This document shows positions 47,113-57,900 of a stretch of DNA of 64,000 nt, piece after piece. Positions within the stretch are counted from its first letter, which is position 1; each line of letters begins with the position of its first letter. The translations under genes and the position numbers were made by a program. The notes under the pieces are model-generated. The model was not told the DNA's origin. It was given only the letters and a program-made list of their open reading frames with translations, and searched no databases. This stretch comes from Thereva unica. Its lineage: Eukaryota; Arthropoda; Insecta; Diptera; Therevidae. The stretch is from contig OX465282.1 in the NCBI GenBank assembly GCA_949987705.1, positions 11,892,501 through 11,956,500 of the forward strand, in the 5' to 3' direction.

Positions 47113-47497
47113 TGCAAAAGGAAAACCAGTGCGCCCCTACAAGGAGGAAGCAGCTAAGAAAACCATCATAATAAACCTAACACCACCACCGATCATCGAT
47201 TTACAACCGATCATCGAACAACATTCCACGGCATCGCGTTAATTACACCGATCTACACCACTAGACGATTTCGCGGAGTCACCACCGAGGAAAATATATA
47301 ACCGAAAGACTACAATCAACTAAGGAATTAAAACTTTTCCCAGAATTTAACATTCACCTTCCCAACACGAGTCATCAACCTTGGCGTCAAGTTACAATTT
47401 GACGACCTAAGTCAATACCAGAGTTCAACAGAGTCACAACGACACCAATCAAGGCTACCACTGACAATACCCACCAAGGCACACCCCAACAACCGCA

Positions 47498-50400
47498 ATG
47501 GACTTGGATAAATTAACCACCCAACAAGCTGCAACGGGTAAAACCATTATCCATCTTTTGGACCTCATCAAAAAAGAACCTAAGGATAGACGAGTTCCAA
47601 ATACAATTCAGAGAAGATACAAAGAATTGGATGAATTATGGGCAGATTTTGACCACTGTAATGAGGAAATTTTAAAATACAACGAGCCAACCCATAAATA
47701 TCATCAAAGCAATTATTATCAGCAAGTCGCCGCCGTTGTGGAGCAAGCACGAAATTGTCTGTATACATACACTATGGCATATGTTGCATCATTAACGAAT
47801 GCTGACCAAGCAGGTGAAGAAAGCTCATCGAAACAATTATTACCGAACGAAAATGAAATACGCCAAAAAAAATTGTCGCTGAGAATGGAAGCGTTCAAGC
47901 AACAATTAACTTCCATCAACTTAGAGGAAGTAATATCCAAAGGTGCGATCGAATTCTACACTCAAGAGCTTTTGGAGAACTTTAGAAGCTTGCAGCAATT
48001 GTTTGAAGAAACGCAGCTTTACACCGATGACCACTGCATGACAAAATTGACCCATCTATGTGAGGAAATAAAGCAAACTTATTATGGTATCATAATAAGC
48101 TTGCAAAACAAAAAAGAAGTTGCGGATAATATGCCTCTACAAAAGGAGATGCGTTTACCGAGATTAACTGTTCCCGTATTCGACGGGACTTTTGATTCTT
48201 GGAGAAGCTTTTTTAACGTATACTCCAAACTAATCCATGAGAACAACAAATTATCAAGAGTAGAAAAAATGCAATACCTTAAAACTAATGTAGCCGGAGA
48301 AGCAATGAACCTTATAAGCCATTTGGACATTTCCGAAGAAAATTACGATGACGCGTGGGAAATGCTAATTGACAGATTTGGCAACGAAAGGAAACTTGTC
48401 ACAACTCAAGTAAACAGGTTGCTTGATCTCCCAACGCTGAAGGCAGAATCAGCTTCTGGAATAAAACATATACATGACACTCTGAAGGAGTCCCTAAGAG
48501 CTATTAATAACCTAGGTGTGGACACTAGCTCTTGGGCCGCATTAGTCACTCCAATAATACTTCGTAAGGTTGATGTAGAGACATTAAGGTTCTTTGAGAT
48601 TACGCTACTAAAACCAAAGAAAATACCAACTTTCGAAGTATTATTTAATTTCTTAGAAACAAGATTCAACGCACTAGAAAATTTGGGAGATCTGCAGAAT
48701 GAAAACAGGAGTTGGAAGCAGACAAGTCAAAAACCAACCAAATTCCACGAATTACGGAATATAACTCCATCACTTGATCAACGATGTCACCTATGTAACA
48801 AAGGACATTTATTATACTCCTGCGAAAAATTTAGATCACTGTCAGTTCAAAAACGTTTAGAAACGATTACAAGTAAAAAACTATGCCTGAACTGCCTAAG
48901 TCACGACATTAAGGAAGTATGTCACAGCCGCTTTAAATGCAGTATCTGCAAGAAAAGGCATCACACCTTACTTCACGATGAAAAACTGAGGAAAGGTAAT
49001 CAACCGTCTACCACAAAGATAGGGAAAGGCAAGGAAGTCCTCACCAACTACGCAGCGCAAAATCAACAAGTTTTATTGGCTACTGCACTAATCAAGACCT
49101 TCGGCAGCAATGGTAAGGAAGAGCTACTACGAATATTGATTGATTCTGGTTCGCAAGCATCATTCATAACAGAACAAACTGTGCAGAGCCTTGGCATACC
49201 AAGAACCAAAGCGTGTGCCGAGGTATCAGGTATAGGAGAAATAAAACCAGGAAGCATTGTAGGGAAAGCAACAATAAAAATAATACCGAGATTTCCTTCA
49301 AGCTTTCAAATGGACGTGGACGTGCTTATCTTACCAAAAATAACAAAACTACTTCCGAGCACGGACATATCTCATAGCTTACCATGGAAGGACATACTAT
49401 TGGCCGATCCGACCTATAACAAACCCGGACCAATAGACATTATCATAGGAGCCGACATCCTTCCTACAATTCTGCTTAATAATATCAGAAAGGCAGCAAA
49501 ATTATTGGCCCAAAATACAGAACTTGGCTGGATTCTTTCAGGACAAACATCCACCTCCCGTCAAGGAACTAATCTAGTAAGCATGATCACAGAAGTGGAT
49601 ATTAATGACCAGCTCAAAAGATTTTGGGAAATAGAGGATATTCCAAGTAACGATACCCACTTATCCATCGCAGATCAAGAATGCGAACGCCAGTACGAAG
49701 AAACACATATTCGCAACAAGGACGGAACATATACCGTTTCAATCCCCTTCAAGAAACCCATGGAAACGCTTGGAGAATCACGAAGACGGGCACTAGCTCG
49801 TCTCCTACACTTAGAAGGAAAATTCTCTTCTAATAAGGCCTTAGAAAAGGGCTACAAAAAATTCATGAGAGAATACGTTGACTTAGGACACATGGTATTA
49901 GCAAATTCCACTGAATCACCGAAAGGACAACATTATTATATCCCTCATCATGCAGTGTTTAAAAACGATAGCACCACAACAAAACTACGCGTCGTTTTTG
50001 ATGCATCGATGAAAACATCATCTGGAACCTCCTTGAATGAGCAAATGCTATCTGGTCCTCGTCTCCAACAAGATTTATCGCAAATACTTCTGCGATGGTG
50101 TAAATATCGCTACGTGTACACGGCAGATGTTGAAAAGATGTACCGCCAAATACGAGTATCATCCGAGGATCAAGATTATCAGCGAATTTTGTGGAGATTC
50201 TCAACAACGGAACCCATTAAGGAGTACAAATTAACCACAGTAACATACGGAACAACCTCAGCTCCATATCTCGCAATACGTACTCTCCAACAACTAGCAA
50301 ATGATGAAGCCAGCAATTACCCATTAGCAACCACTGCTGCATTGAATGACTTCTATGTAGATGATCTACTGACTGGAGCACATTCGCGAGAAACAGCTAT

Positions 50401-53400
50401 CAAACTTCATCAGGAATTAATCAATTTGCTGGCCTCTGGAGGATTTAATCTTAGGAAATGGACCAGCAACAAACGTCAACTCATCCAAGAAATTCCTGAA
50501 GAACAGAGAGAGCAGAATATTTTGGAATTGGGAGGAGAGGATACCATAAAAACTTTGGGAATCCATTGGAATCCAAAAAAGGATACATTCCAATTCAAGG
50601 TACATAATCGTAAGGTAGATGAACAACCGACAAAAAGAACCATACTCTCCAGTACCGCTAAAATTTTCGACCCATTAGGATGGTTAACTCCAGTGACTTT
50701 AAGAGCAAAAATCTTTCTTCAAGATCTTTGGGCAACTGGCGTGAAATGGGACGAAGTACTACCATCAAAACTAACTCATGAATGGAAGGCATACGCAGCT
50801 GAACTACACGAGCTTGAGAAAATACAAATACCAAGATGGAACCATTATGAACCGGACAACAAACTTATGGAGATCCATGGCTTCTGCGATGCCTCAGAAA
50901 AAGCATACGCAGCTGTAGTGTACAGCAAAATTGTAACACGATCAGGCAAAACAATAATAAAGCTACTCACAGCAAGGTCCAAGGTGGCTCCTTTGAAAGG
51001 CAAGCTAACCATACCTCGTCTAGAGTTATGTGCAGCGGTGCTATTAGCAAACCTAATCGAAAGAACCATCAAATCATTGAAAATTCAAGAAATCCCCATA
51101 TATTTATGGTCAGATTCAACAATTGCATTATCATGGATCAAGACCAGTCCGGAACGGAAGGAAAGATTCGTCGCAAGTCGTATTTCCAGAATACAAGAGA
51201 CCCCCATAGCAGAACAATGGCACTACATTAATACAGAGGAAAACCCTGCAGATTGTGCTTCCCGGGGATTATCACCTGCAAAATTAAGTGACCATAACTT
51301 ATGGTGGACAGGTCCAGAGTGGTTAAAGTATCCAAAGGAAAAATGGCCTTCCACACCAATTGTACATTCCGCTGCAATAGAATCAGACCCAGCTCTTGCC
51401 ATACCAACCGCAAGGGTTGATATACCAGATAGGGGAATAATTGAAAGATTCTCTTCCCTAAGAAAACTAACACGAGTCACTGCCTTCTGTCGACGATTCA
51501 TTCGCAACTGTAAAACACCGTTAAGTAAAAATACGTCACCTTACCTATCAGTTCTGGAGTTGGATGAGGCACTAAACTGTATAATCCGCCTAGAACAATC
51601 ACTTTCCTTCGCTGAAGAGAAAACCAGACTACAACAAAACAAGAGCATCGCCTCAAACAGTAAACTAAAGTCGTTGTCGCCGTTTATAGACCAAGATAAC
51701 ATATTACGAGTACGTGGTCGTTTGGCACATTCGTCTTTAAGCTACAATGAAAAGCATCCAATAATCCTTCCACATAAAGGTGCATTAACAACGCTCATAA
51801 CTAAAGAAGCTCATCTAAAAACTCTACATGCTGGAAATCAAGGGACGTTAGCTTACATCCGAAGAAAATACTGGATAATAAATCCTCGAAACACAATACG
51901 CGAGATTATCCATAAATGTATTGTATGTGTGCGTTACCGAGCAGAAACTGCTAAACAGATGATGGGAGACCTGCCGGCAGCAAGAATAACACCATCCAAA
52001 CCATTTTCCCATACAGGTGTGGACTACGCTGGACCCATATCCATCAGAATGTCAAAGGGTAGAGGAAATAAATGCTACAAGGGATACATTGCGGTATTCG
52101 TCTGCCTTGGAACAAAGGCAATCCATATAGAAGCAGTCAGTGATTTGACAACAACAGCGTTCATTGCTTCGTTTAAGAGATTCATCGCAAGACGCGGTCA
52201 ATGTCAACATTTATACAGTGACTGTGGAACAAACTTCGTCGGTGCCAAAAGGGTGTTAGATAGAGATCTTAAGATGGCCCTGAAGGTGAACGAGCCAGAA
52301 ATAGCAGCCTTATTAGCATCTGACGGAACACAGTGGCATTTTAACCCCCCCGCAGCGCCACACTTCGGTGGATTATGGGAAGCCGGAGTAAAATCGATAA
52401 AACACCACTTAAAACGAGTTATTGGTGAAACTCCACTAACTTTTGAAGAATTAATAACACTTCTATACCAAATAGAAGCTTGTCTGAACTCAAGACCACT
52501 CTATCCATTAACAAATGATCCACAGGATCTAGATGCAATCACTCCTGGTCATTTTTTAATAGGGCAACCCTTGATATGTCCTCCAAGCTCAGAGAAATTA
52601 GACCAAACAAATTGCACTACAAGATGGAAGCTGGTTGAGAAACTAAAGGAAGATGTGTGGAAATCCTGGTCAACAGAATATCTTCACAGATTACAACAAC
52701 GCCCAAAATGGCAAATAAAACAAGAGAACGTGAAGATAGGTCAAATGGTCATAATTAAAAACGAAAATTTACCTGCTGCTAAATGGCTTCTAGCACGGGT
52801 GATAGAAACACACAAAGGATCTGATGGACTAGTTAGAGTAGTCAGCCTACGCACAAAGGGAAATACTATACTAAAACGCCCTATTACAAAAATATGTATC
52901 CTACCGTCAGAAGATGAGGAGAAGACCTCAGAACAAAGCAAGCCAATCGAAACAGTGACAGTAGCTGTAGCATCAACCCGGCAATCAATCCAGAATGACA
53001 AATATAACACCTCTTCCTATAACCAAGAAGCTAAGCCTATTAAATGCACGAGCCAAACAAAGGCAAATACTTTACAAGTCTCGCAAATATCTTCTAGAAA
53101 AAGAAAATTTGAACTTCCTGATACCTACACGACTCCTGAGCTGATAAAGAGAAGATACCTTCAAGAAATTAAAGAAGCCCAGATTGCTCACAAATCACGA
53201 AGCAGCAGTATCCGAATTCGACCAGTAACAGGATATGACAACTTAGTGCCATTACAAAAACAGCGACTAGCCAAAGAAACTTACGAAGAAATGAAGTCAA
53301 CAATAAGAAGAGAAACGAACATTATAAAAGAAAACCCAAGGAGCCATCAATCATCGATACGATGCAAGAATAGAGCATCAATTCGAATTCACAAACAATA

Positions 53401-55195
53401 TTCTTGCAAAAGGTGGAAAACAATGGCATTTGCAGTCCTATTCTTAGTAACGATGTGCAAACAAACGTTGGCAGCCTATAATATTAGTCACCCTAAACCC
53501 GGACTGTATGTAGAACATATAGGAGAAACATTTGTACAGAGGGGAACTCTTCGTATTGAACTTCAGTATCCTTTAAACATCACATCAGACATTGCACAAT
53601 TAAATGAAACTGTCACACAGTTTGGAATTGTCTGCAACAAAATGGGTCATCTATCCTTAGAATTACATTGCAACGAGTTAATTCGACATTTGACGCAAAA
53701 ACAAAGCACAATATTGGACGAAATAGCCACTCTTGCCAGTAAATTCAAAGGAAGACAAAAACGCGGCATACTAGGTCAACTACTACAATCAGTGTTTGGA
53801 GTTAACGAGGAAGTATACACAGACATCAACATCCTACAAAAGGATCAGCAAGCACTTAGACAAGCTGCATTCCATCAGTCTAACATTATGTTATCCACCA
53901 TCGCGACAATCAATGAGACGGAAGCCAGAACCACTGAGAGACTCAACATATATAATAAAAAACTAAATATGGCGTTAGAAGAAATAAATAAGGTGCCAGG
54001 TTGGTTCTCTACTGTGGATAGTAATAAAGCAGCTATTCACATAATAACTGCATACCAATTGGCAACCAGTCTTATAGATGAACTGGAACTCCAGTATACT
54101 CGGTTTACTGAGGCATTTTTAGGAAAAGGTGCATTACTAGAGTTCATATCTCCCAGCAAACTACTCACCATCATTAATAACGTTTCATCCAAACTACCAT
54201 CAAGTCTTGGAATCACACACAAATCACACAAACCAATTGAAGTAGCAGTAGATGAGACTGGCATTCATATCTTTGGTTTCTTATACATCATTGAAGTAAA
54301 TAAATATACACTGCTACAAATAACGCCAATTCCTCAACGTACAAATAGCAGCACGTATATACTACCATTAATAACAAATCCTATACTAGCGGTAAACTAT
54401 AATGATCAAACCTACTTTGAGATGACTGAAAGAGAACTCACCACATGTACACCACAAGAAGCAGAGGGAATATTGTGCACTCCAACAGTTGTAAGCCACA
54501 TTGACACGAACCCAAACTGCATCATAGATGAAATCTACCAACGTCAGGATCCATACCCATGTACAATGACGAAGTTGAAGGCCCCTGATGTCATCTGGAA
54601 GCATTTGCACATGCGAAATACATGGTTGGTAATAGCAAGCAAGCCCACTATTGCAGCGATAAGATGTAAGGGCAAGCGCGTGGAACTTAGATTAGAAGAT
54701 GTGGCGATCATCCAAATCGAGCAAGGCTGCATTATACAAACCAGAAGAAACACACTAACATCAGAGATCACAAAGGACATCAACGTAAAATCAGCATTCA
54801 ATAAACCCATGATGTTTAACCTGACAGAATACCGTCACCAGCAACACAGTCTAAGATTAGAACCTGAATCAGTACTAAGACCTCATGAGCAACTGATAGG
54901 GCAAATCAGACAACAGGAATTACTTCAAGAAGAATTAGCACAAGGCACCAGGACACTCTTCCGACACCATGTTACAACAGCAGCGGGCTCAATCACAATA
55001 ACACTTATCCTAGTAATTGTTGGATACATCATTAAGAGTAAACAATGTAGCAAAACAAACCCATCAACTGCGCAACAACCCGATGATTTGTTTGTGTTGA
55101 GGCCAGCCAACGCATCCTATAGCCCAACACTCAAGGCCGAGGGGGGAGAATGTGCAAGCACATCACAAAAACATAATTTAACCAATTTAACCTAA
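47498..55195 (+). CDS. BEL/Pao gag-pol-env fused polyprotein (2,565 aa)
   Basis: One uninterrupted frame encodes all parts of a BEL/Pao retroelement. Residues 1-430 are Gag, including the conserved VPVFDGTFDSW segment near 226. Residues 430-493 hold cysteine/histidine knuckles (CHLCNKGHLLYSC then CSICKKRHH). The aspartic protease has IDSGSQ (D549). The RT has YTADVEKMYRQ (D877) and FYVDD (952-956). The RNase H has GFCDASEKAY near 1128 and WSDSTIALSW near 1205. The integrase has an HHCC-type finger near 1440-1480 and acidic triad candidates D1509, D1575 and E1628. From M1976 an envelope-like part follows, with a hydrophobic leader, a furin-type RQKR (2086-2089) and a C-terminal membrane segment near 2491-2515. 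The stop lies 45 bp inside the 3' LTR. Family members normally form particles and reintegrate. A spliced env message is possible but not shown. Confidence 0.95.
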   Translation: MDLDKLTTQQAATGKTIIHLLDLIKKEPKDRRVPNTIQRRYKELDELWADFDHCNEEILKYNEPTHKYHQSNYYQQVAAVVEQARNCLYTYTMAYVASLTNADQAGEESSSKQLLPNENEIRQKKLSLRMEAFKQQLTSINLEEVISKGAIEFYTQELLENFRSLQQLFEETQLYTDDHCMTKLTHLCEEIKQTYYGIIISLQNKKEVADNMPLQKEMRLPRLTVPVFDGTFDSWRSFFNVYSKLIHENNKLSRVEKMQYLKTNVAGEAMNLISHLDISEENYDDAWEMLIDRFGNERKLVTTQVNRLLDLPTLKAESASGIKHIHDTLKESLRAINNLGVDTSSWAALVTPIILRKVDVETLRFFEITLLKPKKIPTFEVLFNFLETRFNALENLGDLQNENRSWKQTSQKPTKFHELRNITPSLDQRCHLCNKGHLLYSCEKFRSLSVQKRLETITSKKLCLNCLSHDIKEVCHSRFKCSICKKRHHTLLHDEKLRKGNQPSTTKIGKGKEVLTNYAAQNQQVLLATALIKTFGSNGKEELLRILIDSGSQASFITEQTVQSLGIPRTKACAEVSGIGEIKPGSIVGKATIKIIPRFPSSFQMDVDVLILPKITKLLPSTDISHSLPWKDILLADPTYNKPGPIDIIIGADILPTILLNNIRKAAKLLAQNTELGWILSGQTSTSRQGTNLVSMITEVDINDQLKRFWEIEDIPSNDTHLSIADQECERQYEETHIRNKDGTYTVSIPFKKPMETLGESRRRALARLLHLEGKFSSNKALEKGYKKFMREYVDLGHMVLANSTESPKGQHYYIPHHAVFKNDSTTTKLRVVFDASMKTSSGTSLNEQMLSGPRLQQDLSQILLRWCKYRYVYTADVEKMYRQIRVSSEDQDYQRILWRFSTTEPIKEYKLTTVTYGTTSAPYLAIRTLQQLANDEASNYPLATTAALNDFYVDDLLTGAHSRETAIKLHQELINLLASGGFNLRKWTSNKRQLIQEIPEEQREQNILELGGEDTIKTLGIHWNPKKDTFQFKVHNRKVDEQPTKRTILSSTAKIFDPLGWLTPVTLRAKIFLQDLWATGVKWDEVLPSKLTHEWKAYAAELHELEKIQIPRWNHYEPDNKLMEIHGFCDASEKAYAAVVYSKIVTRSGKTIIKLLTARSKVAPLKGKLTIPRLELCAAVLLANLIERTIKSLKIQEIPIYLWSDSTIALSWIKTSPERKERFVASRISRIQETPIAEQWHYINTEENPADCASRGLSPAKLSDHNLWWTGPEWLKYPKEKWPSTPIVHSAAIESDPALAIPTARVDIPDRGIIERFSSLRKLTRVTAFCRRFIRNCKTPLSKNTSPYLSVLELDEALNCIIRLEQSLSFAEEKTRLQQNKSIASNSKLKSLSPFIDQDNILRVRGRLAHSSLSYNEKHPIILPHKGALTTLITKEAHLKTLHAGNQGTLAYIRRKYWIINPRNTIREIIHKCIVCVRYRAETAKQMMGDLPAARITPSKPFSHTGVDYAGPISIRMSKGRGNKCYKGYIAVFVCLGTKAIHIEAVSDLTTTAFIASFKRFIARRGQCQHLYSDCGTNFVGAKRVLDRDLKMALKVNEPEIAALLASDGTQWHFNPPAAPHFGGLWEAGVKSIKHHLKRVIGETPLTFEELITLLYQIEACLNSRPLYPLTNDPQDLDAITPGHFLIGQPLICPPSSEKLDQTNCTTRWKLVEKLKEDVWKSWSTEYLHRLQQRPKWQIKQENVKIGQMVIIKNENLPAAKWLLARVIETHKGSDGLVRVVSLRTKGNTILKRPITKICILPSEDEEKTSEQSKPIETVTVAVASTRQSIQNDKYNTSSYNQEAKPIKCTSQTKANTLQVSQISSRKRKFELPDTYTTPELIKRRYLQEIKEAQIAHKSRSSSIRIRPVTGYDNLVPLQKQRLAKETYEEMKSTIRRETNIIKENPRSHQSSIRCKNRASIRIHKQYSCKRWKTMAFAVLFLVTMCKQTLAAYNISHPKPGLYVEHIGETFVQRGTLRIELQYPLNITSDIAQLNETVTQFGIVCNKMGHLSLELHCNELIRHLTQKQSTILDEIATLASKFKGRQKRGILGQLLQSVFGVNEEVYTDINILQKDQQALRQAAFHQSNIMLSTIATINETEARTTERLNIYNKKLNMALEEINKVPGWFSTVDSNKAAIHIITAYQLATSLIDELELQYTRFTEAFLGKGALLEFISPSKLLTIINNVSSKLPSSLGITHKSHKPIEVAVDETGIHIFGFLYIIEVNKYTLLQITPIPQRTNSSTYILPLITNPILAVNYNDQTYFEMTERELTTCTPQEAEGILCTPTVVSHIDTNPNCIIDEIYQRQDPYPCTMTKLKAPDVIWKHLHMRNTWLVIASKPTIAAIRCKGKRVELRLEDVAIIQIEQGCIIQTRRNTLTSEITKDINVKSAFNKPMMFNLTEYRHQQHSLRLEPESVLRPHEQLIGQIRQQELLQEELAQGTRTLFRHHVTTAAGSITITLILVIVGYIIKSKQCSKTNPSTAQQPDDLFVLRPANASYSPTLKAEGGECASTSQKHNLTNLT
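53423..55195 (+). other. Envelope-like region of the BEL polyprotein (baculovirus F-like)
   Basis: M1976 begins MAFAVLFLVTMCKQTLA, a plausible signal peptide. About 110 residues on, RQKR precedes GILGQLLQSVFG, as in F-type fusion proteins where cleavage exposes a fusion peptide. A helical, asparagine-linked-site-rich stretch follows, then a C-terminal transmembrane segment and a short tail. This order resembles baculovirus F and errantivirus envelopes. Whether it is expressed separately is unknown. It is fully open and no breaks were seen. Confidence 0.75.
55133..55150 (+). other. Polypurine tract of the BEL element
   Basis: A purine run ending GAGGGGGGAGAA lies immediately before the 3' LTR, the expected plus-strand primer. 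It is also translated in the long frame. Confidence 0.8.
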
Positions 55196-55995
55196 ATAAA
55201 TTAATGAAGTAATATCCAACAACCTACATTACTTCAAGTATTACAAACAATCTAGAACAATGAAGATATTAGGTAATAATATAATTAAAAATATGTTAAT
55301 TAAGTAGGTCAAGCAATTAATATATTTTTTTTTTTTTTTTTTTTTATGTGGAAGACTAGAGGCTTAGGGAAAGTCCCTTTGTACTGTCGACAATCTATTT
55401 TTTTCCATATACACCGTCGAACAGCAGCTCTAGCCGGAAGATAGAGAGAAGAGAGAGAGAAAGAAGAGAGGAAGGAACTGTCACAACCTGACTGCGATAT
55501 TTTTTTATTCCACCAACTCTCAACCATTTCGCGACTCTGACATCGGGGCATCGAGAACAACTCGCTGGAGTGTTATGCCTCCTGAAACGAGTTGAATTTC
55601 TTCAACCAACCGATGGCATGCGCTTGGTGGAGCGTGGAAGAGAACTAGTGAAGGCTATGACAGGAGGAATCGGGAATGTAAAGAGGGAAGAAGAAAGAAG
55701 GAAACTTATGTAGGCGGGAAATTGGGAAAGGCTAGGACCGTGGCACCACCGGGATTCGAACCCGGGACCTCTTGGGATAGTAGTCAGGCGCCTTACCCCT
55801 AGACTACCGAGGCCCCCAAATGTAATGTACCTCAATCGTAGTCTTACTAACTGATTCTTATAGAACAGTAAAATAAAATAAAGAATTAACCCAAGTAAAG
55901 TATATTTTCACTCATAAAACCGCTATCCAAATTGTTAAAGTTGTGCGGTCTTTAACACGTCCTACTACACATCCACTACTCACCCAGAGTTCATC
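55151..55995 (+). repeat. BEL/Pao 3' LTR, split by a SINE
   Basis: It starts TGTGCAAGCACATC and matches the 5' LTR up to CAATTAATATA (55324), then resumes at CCCAAATGTAATG (55815) and ends GAGTTCATC. The intervening 490 bp is a minus-strand SINE. Excluding it, the length equals that of the 5' LTR. Confidence 0.92.
55325..55814 (-). mobile_element. tRNA-derived SINE inserted in the BEL 3' LTR
   Basis: Read on the minus strand it begins with a tRNA-like head (GGCCTCGGTAGTCTAGGGGT, then a perfect B-box hairpin CCGGGTTCGAATCCCGG). It continues through a pyrimidine-rich body and the family block CTCCACCAAGCGCATG, and ends in a poly(A) tail (T-run at 55326-55346). Compared with the 5' LTR, about four bases (TAAG) are missing at the junction and no target duplication is visible. 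The head is too unlike an acceptor stem to be a functional tRNA gene. Confidence 0.88.
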
Positions 55996-55998
55996 GAC

Positions 55999-56033
55999 AT
56001 TAGGACATTTGTTCCTCCTCTGTTTATAAGTAG
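55999..56033 (+). repeat. 35-bp direct repeat flanking the BEL element, right copy
   Basis: Identical to 46702-46736. It is separated from the 3' LTR by only GAC or a few bases, depending on where the LTR end is placed. Confidence 0.95.
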
Positions 56034-57900
56034 AAACAGTTTGTTTGTGTTATATATCTAAATATATAAAAACGAAATACCCCGAGTGAAAGTTCTTTTT
56101 GCCAAATTCGTGAACTTACCATCCAAAGTTTTTGAGGGACCAGCAGATCAGTTGTGCGGAAAAAATTGGGAATTCACCAGGATAGGACTGCCAAATCTCA
56201 ATTATTCTTCGAAAATTCAACCGTTGGTGTTCTGACAAGCTTTACAAAAGCCATATCGTTGGCATAGTTTGGGGTATCGTATTTTGGAGATGGAATGAGT
56301 TTTTCTAATTCATGACCCTGAGGCACAATACAGTGCTTGGACCGCAATCCAGCAAAAACAAGGAACTGGGGCAAGCAGAAGGCAGCAGTAACCTATGCGG
56401 GAAATTGTATTAAAAAAACTAATACACCAGGTATATTTTTATTATCATTATTAGTGCGGAAGAAGAAAGTTCGGTGCTGAAGGTGACCAAAATAAATTAA
56501 TTTCGAGCTACGTCTGTCACTTATCACCTGGAGCGAGGTCAAGGCCGAGAAGTGGTGAAGGTCTCACTCTGGGATAAGAAGCTGATATTTTGGTGATTGG
56601 TTGTTGGCCCGTGATTGCGTTCAACAAATCCCTAATTGATTACCGAATCTCAAGGATCGGCTTGACAATTGGAGACAGGGCGAGTGCTTCATTAAATTTT
56701 TTTTTGTCAATGTTTTCCGTGCGGTGTTCGTTTAGTTGTGACACCAGATTCATATGCACCATTTACAACAAATTTTTTTAATTTTTTTTTTGCATCCATT
56801 ATAGAATATAAACACAACCACACACACCTGAACACAATTTATTATAAATGATCTTGTTTGTTGTCAATACTCATACAGGCAGTTAACAGTAACATAGTTA
56901 TATTATTATTAAATATTATCTTAAAATGTTTTTGCAAAATAATTTTCTGATTATCACTGATAAAATATATTGATAATTGTGTATTTATTTGTAACAACGA
57001 GGCGTCATGGTACCAGGGCGACGAAGTTGATTCTTGAGTGATACAATTAAGTTTTGGTTTGGTTAATGATCACCTAAATTTTATGACAATACACAGAGGA
57101 ATTGATTTCGAATGTAACAGTGTGAAGTTATTAATATTACTAAGTCGAATTTAGCCTCACATCCGTTACCTATTAACCTATTTTAACTGTTAGTTTTTGT
57201 TCCTACACGTTGAATGTTGTACGTATAGTTTCTTTTCGTAGATATTTGTTGAAACCATTGTTTATTGAGGCGTATGTCACACGAACGATAAATAAAAATA
57301 TGATTATAATGTTGAGCTGCTAAGTAATAGTTTTATTCGGGAATGGTTGAGTTGGGTTTCAGATCTTTTCAGGGTTCTTAGGTGATGCCTTCTCCTGTCG
57401 GTGGATAGTTTTTTTATACTATCAATCGGCACTAGAATTGACGGCGACGACGCCGCTCAGGGGCTGCCCGGAAGATGAATGGGAAGGTGTATGATTTAGC
57501 ATCGACACAGGTAAGTGGTGAACCATACTCCGTATAGGCCCGGCCACACACCCCACGACCCCTCCGGCGAGCTAGATAACTCCGTGTGGCCGGCGTAGGA
57601 GTTCCGGAATTTCTTTTCATTTCTTATGTATGGTATTGGCTCCTTGGTCATGCTTTTCCGGGCTTATGGCTAAGGGGGTAATACCTCGCATAAGTGGCGC
57701 CCAATATTTTATCGCGCCATTATGCTATTACACATTTAGTCTGTCATATTAAAAAAAAACCGTCGACTGTGCCTGGAAAAATTCGAGAAAGCCACGTATA
57801 TTGTATGTCGCTAAACGGCTTTGGTGAGAAGAACAACTGCTATCACAGGACTTTATTGGAGCTCATAAGGCAGGTTAATTTCAAACATCAAATCACGAAA
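56034..57900. other. Host-like DNA around the BEL insertion, no certain gene
   Basis: No gene was recognised up to 57420. A GC-richer island at 57430-57610 holds the ORF listed separately. AT-rich sequence with T-runs fills the remainder. Confidence 0.35.
57432..57620 (-). CDS. Unrecognised small ORF in a GC-rich island
   Basis: A 62-codon minus-strand frame (with RSYLARRRGRGVCGRAYTEY, then an Arg-rich end) stands out because the island is GC-richer than its surroundings. I do not recognise the protein. The island also contains an inverted pair (CGGCCACACAC and GTGTGGCCGG), so it may be a structured repeat rather than a gene. On the plus strand ACAGGTAAGT resembles a splice donor. Confidence 0.2.
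   Translation of the reverse strand: MKRNSGTPTPATRSYLARRRGRGVCGRAYTEYGSPLTCVDAKSYTFPFIFRAAPERRRRRQF

Noticed and set aside
55737..55812. tRNA gene on the minus strand
   Set aside because: The B-box hairpin is perfect, but the acceptor ends do not pair and the sequence continues into a SINE body with a poly(A) tail.
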